Origin: Gammaproteobacteria bacterium | GTDB taxonomy: Bacteria > Pseudomonadota > Gammaproteobacteria > Pseudomonadales > Azotimanducaceae | Direction: 5' to 3' | DNA: 60,222 nt | Assembly: GCA_002689445.1 (NCBI GenBank) | Contig: NZGC01000079.1 | Span: forward strand, 1-60,222 | Part shown: positions 7,935 through 16,944 of the stretch, piece by piece | Numbering within the stretch: the first letter of the stretch is position 1 | How the letters are laid out: every line of letters begins with the position of its first letter | The notes under the pieces: model-generated | What the model was told of the DNA's origin: nothing | Seen by the model: only the letters and a program-made list of their open reading frames with translations | Databases searched by the model: none | Made by a program: the position numbers and the translations under genes

Positions 7935-9689
7935 ATGAATGAGCGGCTTAAGCACCATCTTACCCATCTTAAGCGCAGGCTACGTATTCGAACCTTTCGC
8001 TCCTCGCTGTCCAGCCTAGAGGCTGCGCCGCAATTTGCGCTCTTGGGTATTTTGGCGGGATTGTTTACGGGATTCATCATCATCGCCTTTCGTTGGGTCG
8101 TTGAGACTACCTTGAACCTGCTACTGCCAGCGGGCCCAGAAAGCTTTGAGCAACTTAATCGCATTGATCGATTCTTGCTCCCGGTTGCTGGCGCTCTGAC
8201 CCTGGCATTGATGTTCAGTTTCCTTAAGTTGAGTGATCGACAACTCGGTGTGACCTACGTCCTCAGACGGTTGCAACAACATCAAGGTTACATTCCCTTG
8301 CGTAGTTTATTCATTCAATTCATTGCCGGCGCGCTTGCTCTCATTTCCGGACAAACCGGTGGCCGAGAGGGTCCTGCGATACATCTTGGCGCGGCAACGA
8401 GCAGTTATTTAGGACAAGTACTCAAACTTCCAAACAATTCCATGCGGGTGCTTATTGGTTGTGGCGCCGCCGCCGCCATTGGCTCTTCGTTCAATACCCC
8501 CATCGCAGGTGTCATATTTTCGATGGAGGTGATCGTCATGGAATACACGGTCGCAGGATTTATGCCGGTCATACTCGCCGCAGTGACGGGTACCCTGATT
8601 GTGCAACAAGTCTTCGGCGATGCGCCGATCTTTCAGGTGCCAGGTATCGGCATGGATTCTTTCTGGGATCTGCCATGGGTCTTGATTGAGGGAATTTTGA
8701 TTGCGGTCTTAGCCGCTGGCCTCATTCGACTGATGATTGCCACTCAAAAGCATGCCCCCCAGTCGATCGCACTACGATTCATCCTTGCCGGAGGTTGCAC
8801 AGCGGCGTTGGGTCTCGCAGTGCCACAAATTCTAGGCATTGGTTATGACTCCGTCAGCGAAGCCCTGCTCGGCAATCTGCCCCTGTTCATGCTTCTTTGC
8901 ATTGCAGCGACCAAGCTAATCGCGACTGCCGTTAATCTCGGGCTGGGCATGCCTATCGGGTTAATCGGTCCTACCCTTGTCATTGGTGCCCTGGCTGGCG
9001 GCAGTTTCTGGCAATTGGCATCGACTTTTAGCAATACGCTCTCTGAACCCGGCTTCTACGTTATCTTGGGCATGGGCGCTATGATGGGGGCGGCACTGCA
9101 AGCGCCATTAGCGGCGTTAATGGCCTTGGTCGAATTGACTCGAAATCCGGAGATCGTTTTACCTGCTATGGCGTGTATTGTGGTTGCCCATATCACTGTC
9201 GCCAACGGTTTCCGTTTACCCTCAATTTTTCAAGCTCAGGCAACCATGCTCGGGCAAGACCTGCATCGCAATGCCATGAGTCTTACCTTGAGTAGAGCCT
9301 CGGTCGAAAGTGTGATGAGTCGCAACTTCGTCACCACTGAACGGTACCTTACGGTCACGCAGGCCAACGCTTTGCTCACACAAAAACCCGACTGGATTCT
9401 GATCAAAGATGAGGACAACAATCTCTTGCTGAGTGCCGCAGATCTCAGCCGGGCCTTGGCAAGCAGCGAGGTAGAATCGACGGAGGACCAGCTTGATCTC
9501 AAGAGCATCCCGGGAGAGCGAAAAAATATTGCAAAAGTAACGTGGCAGGCCACTTTAGATGAAGCTTTTGATATCATTGCGCGCGAACATGTAGAAGCTC
9601 TTTATGTTGTGCGCGTTCCCGCGCCCCTCGTTGAACACCCCGTTGGCATCGTGTTGCCAACGGACATCGAACGTTTCTACAAATCTTGA
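7935..9689 (+). CDS. CLC-family chloride channel/transporter with C-terminal CBS region
   Basis: A 584-residue polytopic membrane protein of the CLC family, which moves chloride across the inner membrane. The signature GREGPAIHLG (residues 143-152) keeps the gating glutamate (E145), and SSFNTPIAGVIFSME (184-198) matches the second conserved helix. The usual GSGIP filter motif is not recognisable near residues 100-110. The position equivalent to the proton-path glutamate E203 of E. coli ClcA appears to be V199, which by analogy would favour channel over exchanger behaviour. About 130 C-terminal residues (from roughly 455, VESVMSRNFVTTE) look like a CBS-pair region. It lies upstream of hemL on the same strand. 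Confidence 0.88.
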   Translation: MNERLKHHLTHLKRRLRIRTFRSSLSSLEAAPQFALLGILAGLFTGFIIIAFRWVVETTLNLLLPAGPESFEQLNRIDRFLLPVAGALTLALMFSFLKLSDRQLGVTYVLRRLQQHQGYIPLRSLFIQFIAGALALISGQTGGREGPAIHLGAATSSYLGQVLKLPNNSMRVLIGCGAAAAIGSSFNTPIAGVIFSMEVIVMEYTVAGFMPVILAAVTGTLIVQQVFGDAPIFQVPGIGMDSFWDLPWVLIEGILIAVLAAGLIRLMIATQKHAPQSIALRFILAGGCTAALGLAVPQILGIGYDSVSEALLGNLPLFMLLCIAATKLIATAVNLGLGMPIGLIGPTLVIGALAGGSFWQLASTFSNTLSEPGFYVILGMGAMMGAALQAPLAALMALVELTRNPEIVLPAMACIVVAHITVANGFRLPSIFQAQATMLGQDLHRNAMSLTLSRASVESVMSRNFVTTERYLTVTQANALLTQKPDWILIKDEDNNLLLSAADLSRALASSEVESTEDQLDLKSIPGERKNIAKVTWQATLDEAFDIIAREHVEALYVVRVPAPLVEHPVGIVLPTDIERFYKS

Positions 9690-9731
9690 TGTGGCTTGAA
9701 ACCACTTTATAACGGGAAAACGAGTTCAATC

Positions 9732-11012
9732 ATGCAGCGATCAAAGGAGCTTTTCGAGAAGGCCCAAAAGTATTTTCCAGGTGGCGTCAATTCGCCTGTA
9801 CGAGCCTTTGGCCGGGTAGGGGGGACGCCGCCCTATTTCGAAAAAGGGCAAGGCGCTTATTTATTTGACGCCGATGGCAAGCGCTATATCGACTATATCG
9901 GGTCTTGGGGACCGATGGTGGTCGGGCATGCTCACCCTAGTGTCATTACTGCGGTCAAACAGGCAGCAGAAAACAGTTTAAGCTTTGGAGCTCCTACCGA
10001 GGGCGAGACTACCCTTGCCGAATTGATCCAAACCCATGTCCCCAGCATGGAGATGATGCGCTTTGTGAGCTCCGGGACTGAAGCGACCATGAGCGCCATT
10101 CGCCTCGCTCGAGGATTTACCCGGCGCGACCGAATCGTAAAGTTTGAAGGATGTTATCACGGTCACTCCGATGGCCTGTTGGTGAAAGCTGGCAGCGGCG
10201 CATTGACCCTAGGAGAGCCGGATTCAGCAGGCGTCCCCTCGGACATTGCTAAGCTGACACTAACTCTACCCTATAACGACTCAGAGGCTGTTGAGGCTCT
10301 GTTCCAAGCGGAAGGGGATAGCATCGCCGCGATTATCGTCGAGCCTATTGCCGGGAACATGGGCATGGTGTGTCCCGAGCCATCGTTTCTCAACACCCTA
10401 CGTCGGCTCTGCGATCAATCCGGCGCCCTGCTGATTTTTGACGAGGTGATGACGGGTTTCCGCGTCCATCTCGGGGGCGCTCAAGGCCTTTACAACGTTC
10501 GTCCAGACCTGACCACGCTAGGCAAAGTCATTGGTGGGGGCCTCCCTGTCGGCGCATTTGGTGGCAGAGCAGAGGTAATGCAAGCGATCGCGCCTTTGGG
10601 TCCGGTTTATCAAGCCGGAACCCTCTCTGGGAATCCCGTTGCAATGGCCTCTGGACTCGCAACGCTTAACACTTTGACTGAACCTGACTGCTTTCACCGT
10701 ATGCAGCGCAACACCCAGCGCCTTGCTGAGGGCCTGCAGTCCTTAGCCAACGCCCGCAACATTCCCATGGCAACATGTGCAAGAGGCGGCATGTTCGGTT
10801 TTTTCTTCTCCACCGAGCCCGTAGTCTCTAATTTTTCCGCGGTGATGGCGAGCGACATTGATCGGTTCAATCAATTTTTTCACGCTATGCTCGACGCTGG
10901 TGTCTATCTTGCACCATCGCCTTTTGAGTCGGGATTCGTATCCGCATCACATACCCTTGATGACATCGACGAAACGCTAGCGAGTGCTGATCGGGCATTG
11001 GCTCAACTCTAA
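9732..11012 (+). CDS. hemL: glutamate-1-semialdehyde 2,1-aminomutase
   Basis: HemL converts glutamate-1-semialdehyde to 5-aminolevulinate, the first committed step of haem synthesis by the C5 route. The ATG at 9732 gives 426 residues, the same as E. coli HemL, and starts the conserved N terminus [12 protein letters not shown]. An in-frame TTG at 9696 is less likely. The PLP lysine falls at K265 in [48 protein letters not shown] and DEVMTGFR are all present. A PfkB-family kinase gene follows 32 bases later. Confidence 0.97.
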   Translation: MQRSKELFEKAQKYFPGGVNSPVRAFGRVGGTPPYFEKGQGAYLFDADGKRYIDYIGSWGPMVVGHAHPSVITAVKQAAENSLSFGAPTEGETTLAELIQTHVPSMEMMRFVSSGTEATMSAIRLARGFTRRDRIVKFEGCYHGHSDGLLVKAGSGALTLGEPDSAGVPSDIAKLTLTLPYNDSEAVEALFQAEGDSIAAIIVEPIAGNMGMVCPEPSFLNTLRRLCDQSGALLIFDEVMTGFRVHLGGAQGLYNVRPDLTTLGKVIGGGLPVGAFGGRAEVMQAIAPLGPVYQAGTLSGNPVAMASGLATLNTLTEPDCFHRMQRNTQRLAEGLQSLANARNIPMATCARGGMFGFFFSTEPVVSNFSAVMASDIDRFNQFFHAMLDAGVYLAPSPFESGFVSASHTLDDIDETLASADRALAQL

Positions 11013-11044
11013 TCGCAATTTCTTTTCAAACAGGTGAACGCTAT

Positions 11045-12043
11045 ATGAGCTACGACGTTTATGGTATCGGCAATGCACTGGTGGATTCTGAATACCTCGT
11101 GACTGAGGACATTCTCGCAAAGTCAGGCTTTACCAAAGGCACAATGACCTTAGTCGATCAATCCGAGCGGGCCCAATTGGTTACTTTGCTAGAAGACACC
11201 GAAAAATTGTCTATGTCCAAGTTGGCGGGTGGTGGATCCGCCGCCAATACCGTGGTGACCGTCGCCTTGCTTGGAGCATCGAGTTACTACAGTTGCAAAG
11301 TATCAGATGACAAAACTGGAGATTTTTTCGTTGCTGACCTTGCTGCTGTGAACGTTGACACCAACCTCGGTGATCAGCGACCAACCGGCGTAACCGGTGA
11401 GTGCATCTCGATGATCACTCCCGACGGAGAACGAACCTTGGTGACACACCTGGGTATTACTCAAACGTTCTCACCGGACGAACTCGATCATCAGGCGCTT
11501 TCTTCAGCATCCTATCTTTATATCGAGGGCTACTTAATCAGCTCACCTACTGCGCTTGAAGCTGTCCAAAAAGCTCAGGCAGAGGCAAAGACTGCAGGCG
11601 TTAAGGTGGCGCTGACCTTGTCAGACGTTGGCATGGTTGAAAATTTTAGGCCCGCGTTTGAACAGGTGTTTTCAACAGGTGTCGATATCCTTTTTTGTAA
11701 TGAAGATGAAGCCAAGCTCTGGACAGGTGAAGCAGAGCGGGAAGCCGCAGCCAGCGCGCTTCAAAAACTATGCCCGCAAATTGCCATGACGTTAAGCGGA
11801 GACGGTGCCCTGGTAACGGGCGGCGATGGCCAACCTCAGTGGATTCAAAGCGAAGCTGTTAAGCCCGTTGACACCACTGGCGCAGGCGACACATTCGCTG
11901 GCGGCGTGCTCTATGGTCTAAGCCAAAACCTTGACCTTACCGATGCAACGGCGCTGGCCCACTCGCTCGCAAGACAGGTCGTGAGTCGATTTGGCGCACG
12001 GTTAAGCCCTCAGGAGATCGCTGCAATCCTCAAGGCCTTTTGA
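11045..12043 (+). CDS. PfkB-family (adenosine/ribo-) kinase
   Basis: A 332-residue ATP-dependent kinase of the PfkB/ribokinase family, most like the adenosine kinase-type proteins of Proteobacteria. Signature 1 is seen as GGGSAANTVVTVALLG, and signature 2 with the catalytic base as DTTGAGDTFAGG near residue 280. The substrate cannot be fixed from the sequence. The start is supported by AGGTGA upstream of the ATG. It follows hemL closely and converges on hmuV with only 8 bases between the stop codons. Confidence 0.88.
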   Translation: MSYDVYGIGNALVDSEYLVTEDILAKSGFTKGTMTLVDQSERAQLVTLLEDTEKLSMSKLAGGGSAANTVVTVALLGASSYYSCKVSDDKTGDFFVADLAAVNVDTNLGDQRPTGVTGECISMITPDGERTLVTHLGITQTFSPDELDHQALSSASYLYIEGYLISSPTALEAVQKAQAEAKTAGVKVALTLSDVGMVENFRPAFEQVFSTGVDILFCNEDEAKLWTGEAEREAAASALQKLCPQIAMTLSGDGALVTGGDGQPQWIQSEAVKPVDTTGAGDTFAGGVLYGLSQNLDLTDATALAHSLARQVVSRFGARLSPQEIAAILKAF

Positions 12044-12051
12044 TCGAGGGC

Positions 12052-12831
12052 TTAGCTTGAATTGGCGCTGTGTCCAGCAACCTGCCCATCTTCAAAGTAG
12101 AGTGTTCGCACACCGACGCCATAAATACGCGACAGTTGTTCTTCGGTCAGCATTTCAAGGGGTGAACCGAACCCAATCTGCTGTCCTTGTTTGCTGATCA
12201 TCAAGACCTGATCGAAATCAGCGGTCGCGCCATGCAGATCGTGTACGACTGAAATGACCGTCATTGGCAGTCTTGATCTCATCTCCTCTAGTAAACGCCG
12301 GGCCGAGACTTGGTGGGCGATATCAAGCGCCGCAAAAGGTTCATCCAATAACAACAAGCCTGGTTGTTGAAGATCCCATACTTGGACCAAAGTTTTAGCC
12401 AGATGGACACGCTGCTGTTCGCCGCCTGATAACGACAGTATCGAACGTCCGATCAGGAGATCAAGTTCTAAAGCCTCGATAACCTCAAGCACGATGCTAT
12501 TGGTCCGACGAGGGGACTCGGCAAAGGGATACCTACCGAGTGCCACAATTTCCTCAACCTTGAAGGGAAACCTTAGGTCGGGCTTCTGCCCCAGCATGGC
12601 GATGCGCAGAGCTTTTTCCCTTAAAGACATCTTGGCTGGGTTGTCTCCAAACACAGACACCCAACCGCCGCTGCACGCATGGTCACCGGACAACAGCCGC
12701 AGCAGTGAACTCTTCCCTGCGCCATTCGGTCCTAACACTGCTAAATGCTGACCAGCAGCCAGCTGCATGTTCATTGGCGAAAGCACCGGGCGACCCTCTC
12801 GGGTTAAACTGGCATTCATCAACTCTATCAT
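12052..12831 (-). CDS. hmuV: haem-type ABC importer, ATP-binding protein
   Basis: The cytoplasmic ATPase of a FecCD-type importer for haem, siderophores or cobalamin. Features in order are Walker A GPNGAGKSS, the Q-loop region with LGQKPDLRFPF, ABC signature LSGGEQQRVHLAKTL, Walker B LLLLDEPF and a switch histidine in VVHDLHG. The start is taken as the ATG inside TAATG at 12831, where it overlaps the permease stop; a longer frame starting at 12855 is unlikely. It is the last gene of a four-gene overlapping operon. Haem is the best guess from its resemblance to HmuV, but no binding protein or receptor sits beside it. Confidence 0.85.
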   Translation of the reverse strand: MIELMNASLTREGRPVLSPMNMQLAAGQHLAVLGPNGAGKSSLLRLLSGDHACSGGWVSVFGDNPAKMSLREKALRIAMLGQKPDLRFPFKVEEIVALGRYPFAESPRRTNSIVLEVIEALELDLLIGRSILSLSGGEQQRVHLAKTLVQVWDLQQPGLLLLDEPFAALDIAHQVSARRLLEEMRSRLPMTVISVVHDLHGATADFDQVLMISKQGQQIGFGSPLEMLTEEQLSRIYGVGVRTLYFEDGQVAGHSANSS

Positions 12832-13805
12832 TACAACCAAACACCGCGTGACCATCGAGCCACCAAGATGACGAATATCGGTGCCCCTAACAGCGTGGTC
12901 ACGATTCCGACGGGTAACTCAAGCGGCGCTAACAACCAGCGGCTGAACCAATCTGCTGCCAGCAATAATAGTGCACCACCTAGCATCGAGAACGGCAAAA
13001 CCAAAACGTGTTTAGCTCCGATGGTCATACGAACCCAATGAGGGACAATCAGGCCAACAAACGCGATGATCCCGACCAAACTGACTGAAACACCGGTTAT
13101 CAACGCGGCCCATACAATAACCTCTAACCGTTTCCTTTTGGCGTTGATCCCCAAATGGCCCGCTTCGGCATCCCCCAGAGTCAAAACATCCAACACGGCG
13201 GCTAAACGCAATAATCGAAGCATCACCGGAATGATGATGAGGGCCATCAACACATCGCTCCAGCCAACGTGATTGAAACTTCCCAGAGCCCAAAAAGACA
13301 CTGATCGAAGGCGCTGCTCTGGCGCCAAAAATGACAACAACCCCACACCCGCCAAGCAAATCGCATTAATTGCAATGCCTGCCAACAACAAGGTTGCAAT
13401 ATCCGACTGTCGGCCACCAACCAACAAGACCAAGCCCGTGGCCAAAAGACCACCTAACATGGCGCTCCCTGACAGACCCAGCATTGCGGCATCGGGTTGC
13501 GAACTGATGAGGAGATAACCCGCAGCAAACAATGCAGCACCCCCTGAAATCCCGATTAAGGCTGGATCTGCTAAAGGATTGCGAAACACGCCTTGAATAC
13601 TCGCACCCGCTAACGCCAACCCTGCGCCCAACAAACTAGCCAAGAGCGCTCTGGGTAACCGAATCTCAGCAACAATCTGATGGCTTGTACTGCCCGTCAA
13701 AAGCATTTCTTGGATCAGTACGCTGCTTGCGCCAGTGGCAATCGCAACGCTCATCAGCGCCAACCAAATAAGGATCAGGACCATGGCGAGCATCGAGATC
13801 TTCAT
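12831..13805 (-). CDS. hmuU: haem-type ABC importer, FecCD permease
   Basis: A 324-residue permease with about nine to ten membrane segments, the FecCD/BtuC fold. Family motifs are clear: IRLPRALLASLLGAGLAL, FRNPLADPALIGISGGAAL, and GIIAFVGLIVPHWVR, the loop that contacts the ATPase. It starts by a 4-base ATGA overlap with sfsA and ends by a TAATG overlap with hmuV. HmuU-like permeases move haem from a periplasmic binding protein into the cytoplasm. The partner binding protein must be encoded elsewhere, or the substrate differs. Confidence 0.87.
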   Translation of the reverse strand: MKISMLAMVLILIWLALMSVAIATGASSVLIQEMLLTGSTSHQIVAEIRLPRALLASLLGAGLALAGASIQGVFRNPLADPALIGISGGAALFAAGYLLISSQPDAAMLGLSGSAMLGGLLATGLVLLVGGRQSDIATLLLAGIAINAICLAGVGLLSFLAPEQRLRSVSFWALGSFNHVGWSDVLMALIIIPVMLRLLRLAAVLDVLTLGDAEAGHLGINAKRKRLEVIVWAALITGVSVSLVGIIAFVGLIVPHWVRMTIGAKHVLVLPFSMLGGALLLLAADWFSRWLLAPLELPVGIVTTLLGAPIFVILVARWSRGVWL

Positions 13806-14524
13806 GAGGTTGCCAAGCCTCCTGAAATGTCCACTGCTATCAGCCGCTTCACTCTCACGTAAGGCATTTTGAATTCGACTTTACACCCCAATATCTTTAC
13901 CCCTTGGCCTGCGGCCTCGATTAATCTGACCGCGTACTCCGGCGCGATATCGGTTGCGGGCGCTATCCGGTCAATGCCTGTATGCTGCGCACAAAACATT
14001 AATCCCGCCTGGAGTCCCTGTCGCCGGGCCTCAATCAAAGCCTCCAAATGTTTCAGGGCTCTCTCCGAGGGGGCATCAGGAAATAACCCGACATTGTTTG
14101 CTGCACGATAAGTCACACTCTTTACTTCCAACAACATATCGGGTTGATCAAGGAAGGTCAGTCTAAAATCGATTCGACTACCGGCGAAGCTCTGCTCTGG
14201 CAGCACTGACTGAACCGATTCAAAACCCGGCAGGGCGCGCCGATGCAAAGCCTCACCGATAATACCATTGGCTTTAGCCGCGTTAATACCGATCCAGTGG
14301 CGGCCATGCCTGTTAACCTCCCAGGTGAAAGGCGTCTTTCGTTTGGGATCCTTTGCCCTTGAAAGATAGACTCGGTCTCCGGCCCCAAAGCAATTCGTCA
14401 TCGCTCCTGTATTCGGACAATGCACGGTGACGACGGACTCGTCTTCAAGCATTACATCCGCTAAAAATCGCTTATACCGCCGCAACAAAATCCCTGTTGT
14501 CCAAGCATGGGATAACAGTCTCAC
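13802..14524 (-). CDS. sfsA: SfsA family DNA/RNA nuclease-like protein
   Basis: A 240-residue SfsA protein (E. coli 234). It shows the N-terminal OB-like part (LLRRYKRFLADV, VHCPNTGAM) and the C-terminal region with FRLTFLDQPDMLLEVKSVTY, FPDAPSERALKH and FCAQHTGIDRIAPATDIAPEYA. The D...EVK pattern resembles PD-(D/E)XK nucleases. The family was named for stimulating maltose use, and its true role is still unclear. It overlaps its neighbours by 4 bases on each side, so it is translated as part of the aminotransferase-sfsA-hmuUV unit. Confidence 0.93.
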   Translation of the reverse strand: MRLLSHAWTTGILLRRYKRFLADVMLEDESVVTVHCPNTGAMTNCFGAGDRVYLSRAKDPKRKTPFTWEVNRHGRHWIGINAAKANGIIGEALHRRALPGFESVQSVLPEQSFAGSRIDFRLTFLDQPDMLLEVKSVTYRAANNVGLFPDAPSERALKHLEALIEARRQGLQAGLMFCAQHTGIDRIAPATDIAPEYAVRLIEAAGQGVKILGCKVEFKMPYVRVKRLIAVDISGGLATS

Positions 14525-15690
14525 GGTCGAAACCCAGCTAATCGTTCTAAGGCTTGCTCTAGCTGGTGTTGCGGCTGAGCATAACTCAGTCTGATGTACC
14601 GCGTCGCGTTGTGATCACCAAAATCTGTTCCCGGCGTAATTGCGACTCCCGTTAATTCAAGCAAGGTCTGGCAATAGTCCTCACAGGCGGGTGCATCATC
14701 GGGCAACTTGGCATACACGTAGAAGGCACCGTCGGGCGTGATCGGCACGCTGAGTCCTACACCAGGCAATTCTGCTAAGACAAAATCTCGGCGGGTTTGC
14801 AGGATGTCACGCTGATGGTGGAGCTGATCGAGCACTCCCGGATTAAATGCCGCGACCGCCCCGTGCTGCGCAGGTACGGATGCACAGATAAATAAATTCT
14901 GAGCGAATCGAATCAAACTATCTATCGCGTCTTCTGGCGCAACAAGCCAGCCTAAGCGCCAACCAGTCATCCCAAAGAATTTAGAAAAGCTATTAATCAC
15001 AAAAGCCTGATGATCAACCGACAAGGCAGAAAGCCTCGATGTTGCGCCATACTCAAGACCCTGATAAATCTCATCGGAGACTAGGTGGCCCCCACGACTT
15101 GCTACTAAGCCTGCTAAATCGGCAAGGTTTTGTTGATCCAGTGAGGTCCCCGTTGGATTCGCTGGCGAGGCCAATAATAAGTTTTTGGTGGAAGCCTGCC
15201 AACATTCAGCAGCCTGGGCGGCTGACAGTTGAAAACGCGTCTCCGGTCCAACAGGACAAAATTGAGGAACCCCTGAAAAAGCTTCGATAAACGTTCGGTT
15301 CGAAGGGTAACCAGGGTCTGTCAGCAACCAACCATCCCCTGGATCCGTGAGCAGCGCCGCCACCAACGCCAGAGCACCTGAAGCCCCGGCGGTGATAATG
15401 ACACGGCGTTCATCGATATTGAGGCCGTAGTAATCCGCATAATATTGGGCTATTTTCAGTCGGAGCGCGGGCAAACCATTGGCATCAGAATAACCGGCTT
15501 TGTTTTGGGAAATTGCAGCTGAAGCAGCGGAGACAATGGGTTCTAACACCGGGAAATCGGGTTGTCCCACTTCGAGATGAATGACACTTCGGCCTTCAGT
15601 CTCTAGCTGATTAGCCCGTGCGAGCACTGTCATTGCTTTAAAGGGCCTAATTGCTTGACTACGCAGAGAGTAGTTGTGTCGCTTGTTCAT
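14521..15690 (-). CDS. class I/II pyridoxal-phosphate aminotransferase
   Basis: An aspartate-aminotransferase-fold enzyme of about 389 residues from the ATG at 15690 (AGGTGAT just upstream). An in-frame ATG at 15762 would add 24 residues unlike the family. The PLP-lysine motif SFSKFFGMTGWRLGW, the LEVGQPDFP start, SPANPTGT and a conserved C-terminal Arg region (YIRLSYA) are present. The donor and acceptor cannot be deduced. A similar enzyme lies beside dksA and gluQ in pseudomonads. It opens the operon with sfsA and hmuUV and diverges from dksA. Confidence 0.88.
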   Translation of the reverse strand: MNKRHNYSLRSQAIRPFKAMTVLARANQLETEGRSVIHLEVGQPDFPVLEPIVSAASAAISQNKAGYSDANGLPALRLKIAQYYADYYGLNIDERRVIITAGASGALALVAALLTDPGDGWLLTDPGYPSNRTFIEAFSGVPQFCPVGPETRFQLSAAQAAECWQASTKNLLLASPANPTGTSLDQQNLADLAGLVASRGGHLVSDEIYQGLEYGATSRLSALSVDHQAFVINSFSKFFGMTGWRLGWLVAPEDAIDSLIRFAQNLFICASVPAQHGAVAAFNPGVLDQLHHQRDILQTRRDFVLAELPGVGLSVPITPDGAFYVYAKLPDDAPACEDYCQTLLELTGVAITPGTDFGDHNATRYIRLSYAQPQHQLEQALERLAGFRP

Positions 15691-15849
15691 GATCACCTGC
15701 AGACCTGATTTCTTAGATCTTAGCATCTCAACCGTTGATCGACTTTCGTCTCCCCAACTCATTTTAATCTTGGCGACGGCACGGGTTTCTGTTAATGTTC
15801 GCCGCTAATTTTCAGTCGTTGAGTTTTTTTCGAATCAAGGAGCTATGAA

Positions 15850-16923
15850 ATGGTTGCCAAGCGCAAGCCCTCTCCAGCGGTTAAAAAATCATCAGTCGGA
15901 AGCCCATCGCCATCCAAAGCTAAAAAACCGGCCACTAAAGGTGCCAAAAGTGTGGCCGCCAAAGTGCCCGTTAAAGCAGGTAACGCATTGGAAAAGCAAA
16001 AGGCTGCCCCCACTAAAAGTGCCAACTCAAAGACCAAGAGACCATCAAAAACTGTGAAACAAGCCAAATCGTCCGCTAAAGCTGCAGCCAAGAAACCCTC
16101 GGCGAAGAAGGTCGTTAACCAATCCGAGGCAAAAAAATCGATGCTCAAAACCAAAGCTTCATCCAAAGCTAAAGTGACCGCTAAAGCGAAGACTACGGCC
16201 AAAGCCAAGGCGGCGCCTAAAACTAAAGCAGCACCAAAAGCCAAAGCAGCGCCAAAAACTAAAGCGGCATCAAAGGCCAAGGCAGCGCCAAAAACTAAAG
16301 CGGCTTCGAAAGCTAAAGCGGCTCCGAAAGCCAAAGCTGCACCAAAAGCCAAAGCGGCTCCAAAAGCTAAAGCGGCTCCGAAAGCCAAAGCCGCACCAAA
16401 AGCCAAAGCGGCTCAGAAGGCCAAAGCGACTCCGAAAGCCAAGGCTGGACCGAAAGCTAAAGCGGCTCCGAAAGCTCAACTACCCCGGTCGCAAGGGAAT
16501 ATTGGTTCTGAGAGTACCGCGGCCTTTACCCCGTACGTTTTAAAGCGCAACGAAAGCTACATGAACGAGGCACAAAGGGCGCACTTTAAAGCCATTTTGC
16601 TGGGCTGGCGAAACCAGTTAATGGAGGAAGTCGACCGAACGGTAAGTCACATGAAGGACGAAGCGGCTAACTACCCCGACCCCTCTGACCGCGCTAGCCA
16701 GGAAGAAGAGTTTAGTCTGGAGCTCAGGACCCGTGATCGTGAGCGCAAGCTGATCCGAAAGATCGAAAAAACCACCGATCTTATCGATCAAGATGACTAC
16801 GGCTACTGCGAGACTTGCGGTATTGAAATTGGTATTCGTCGACTCGAGGCACGACCAACGGCAAATCAGTGCATCGACTGCAAAACATTGGATGAGCTGA
16901 AAGAAAGGCAACTTCACGGCTAG
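15850..16923 (+). CDS. dksA: DksA with a ~210-residue Lys/Ala/Pro-rich N-terminal extension
   Basis: DksA binds the RNA polymerase secondary channel and, with ppGpp, adjusts transcription from stable-RNA and biosynthetic promoters. Residues about 226-357 are a complete DksA (E. coli 151 aa). The coiled-coil tip aspartates are D277 and D280 (YPDPSDRASQ), and the zinc finger cysteines are C320, C323, C341 and C344. Before this lie about 210 residues almost wholly Lys, Ala, Pro, Ser and Thr, resembling histone H1 or AlgP tails. Residues 118-207 are fifteen KAKAAP-type hexads. The start ATG at 15850 has AAGGAG seven bases upstream; the ATG at 15845 is too close to that site and out of frame. gluQ follows 21 bases later. 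Confidence 0.95.
   Translation: MVAKRKPSPAVKKSSVGSPSPSKAKKPATKGAKSVAAKVPVKAGNALEKQKAAPTKSANSKTKRPSKTVKQAKSSAKAAAKKPSAKKVVNQSEAKKSMLKTKASSKAKVTAKAKTTAKAKAAPKTKAAPKAKAAPKTKAASKAKAAPKTKAASKAKAAPKAKAAPKAKAAPKAKAAPKAKAAPKAKAAQKAKATPKAKAGPKAKAAPKAQLPRSQGNIGSESTAAFTPYVLKRNESYMNEAQRAHFKAILLGWRNQLMEEVDRTVSHMKDEAANYPDPSDRASQEEEFSLELRTRDRERKLIRKIEKTTDLIDQDDYGYCETCGIEIGIRRLEARPTANQCIDCKTLDELKERQLHG
16201..16470 (+). repeat. 18-bp tandem repeat, 15 units, within dksA
   Basis: Fifteen consecutive 18-base units with consensus AAAGCCAAAGCGGCTCCG encode the hexad K-A/T-K-A-A-P/S. They differ mostly at third codon positions, so selection appears to act on the peptide. Neighbouring units 7-11 are the most alike, which suggests expansion by slippage or unequal recombination. 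Copy number may vary between strains. Confidence 0.92.
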
Positions 16924-16944
16924 CCGTCGCAACCGCCCCTGTCA

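Noticed and set aside
15843-16406. A 187-codon minus-strand frame encoding GAALAF-type repeats opposite dksA
   Set aside because: It is the mirror of the Lys/Ala repeat codons. Any such repeat gives a long antisense frame, and there is no ribosome site or family match.
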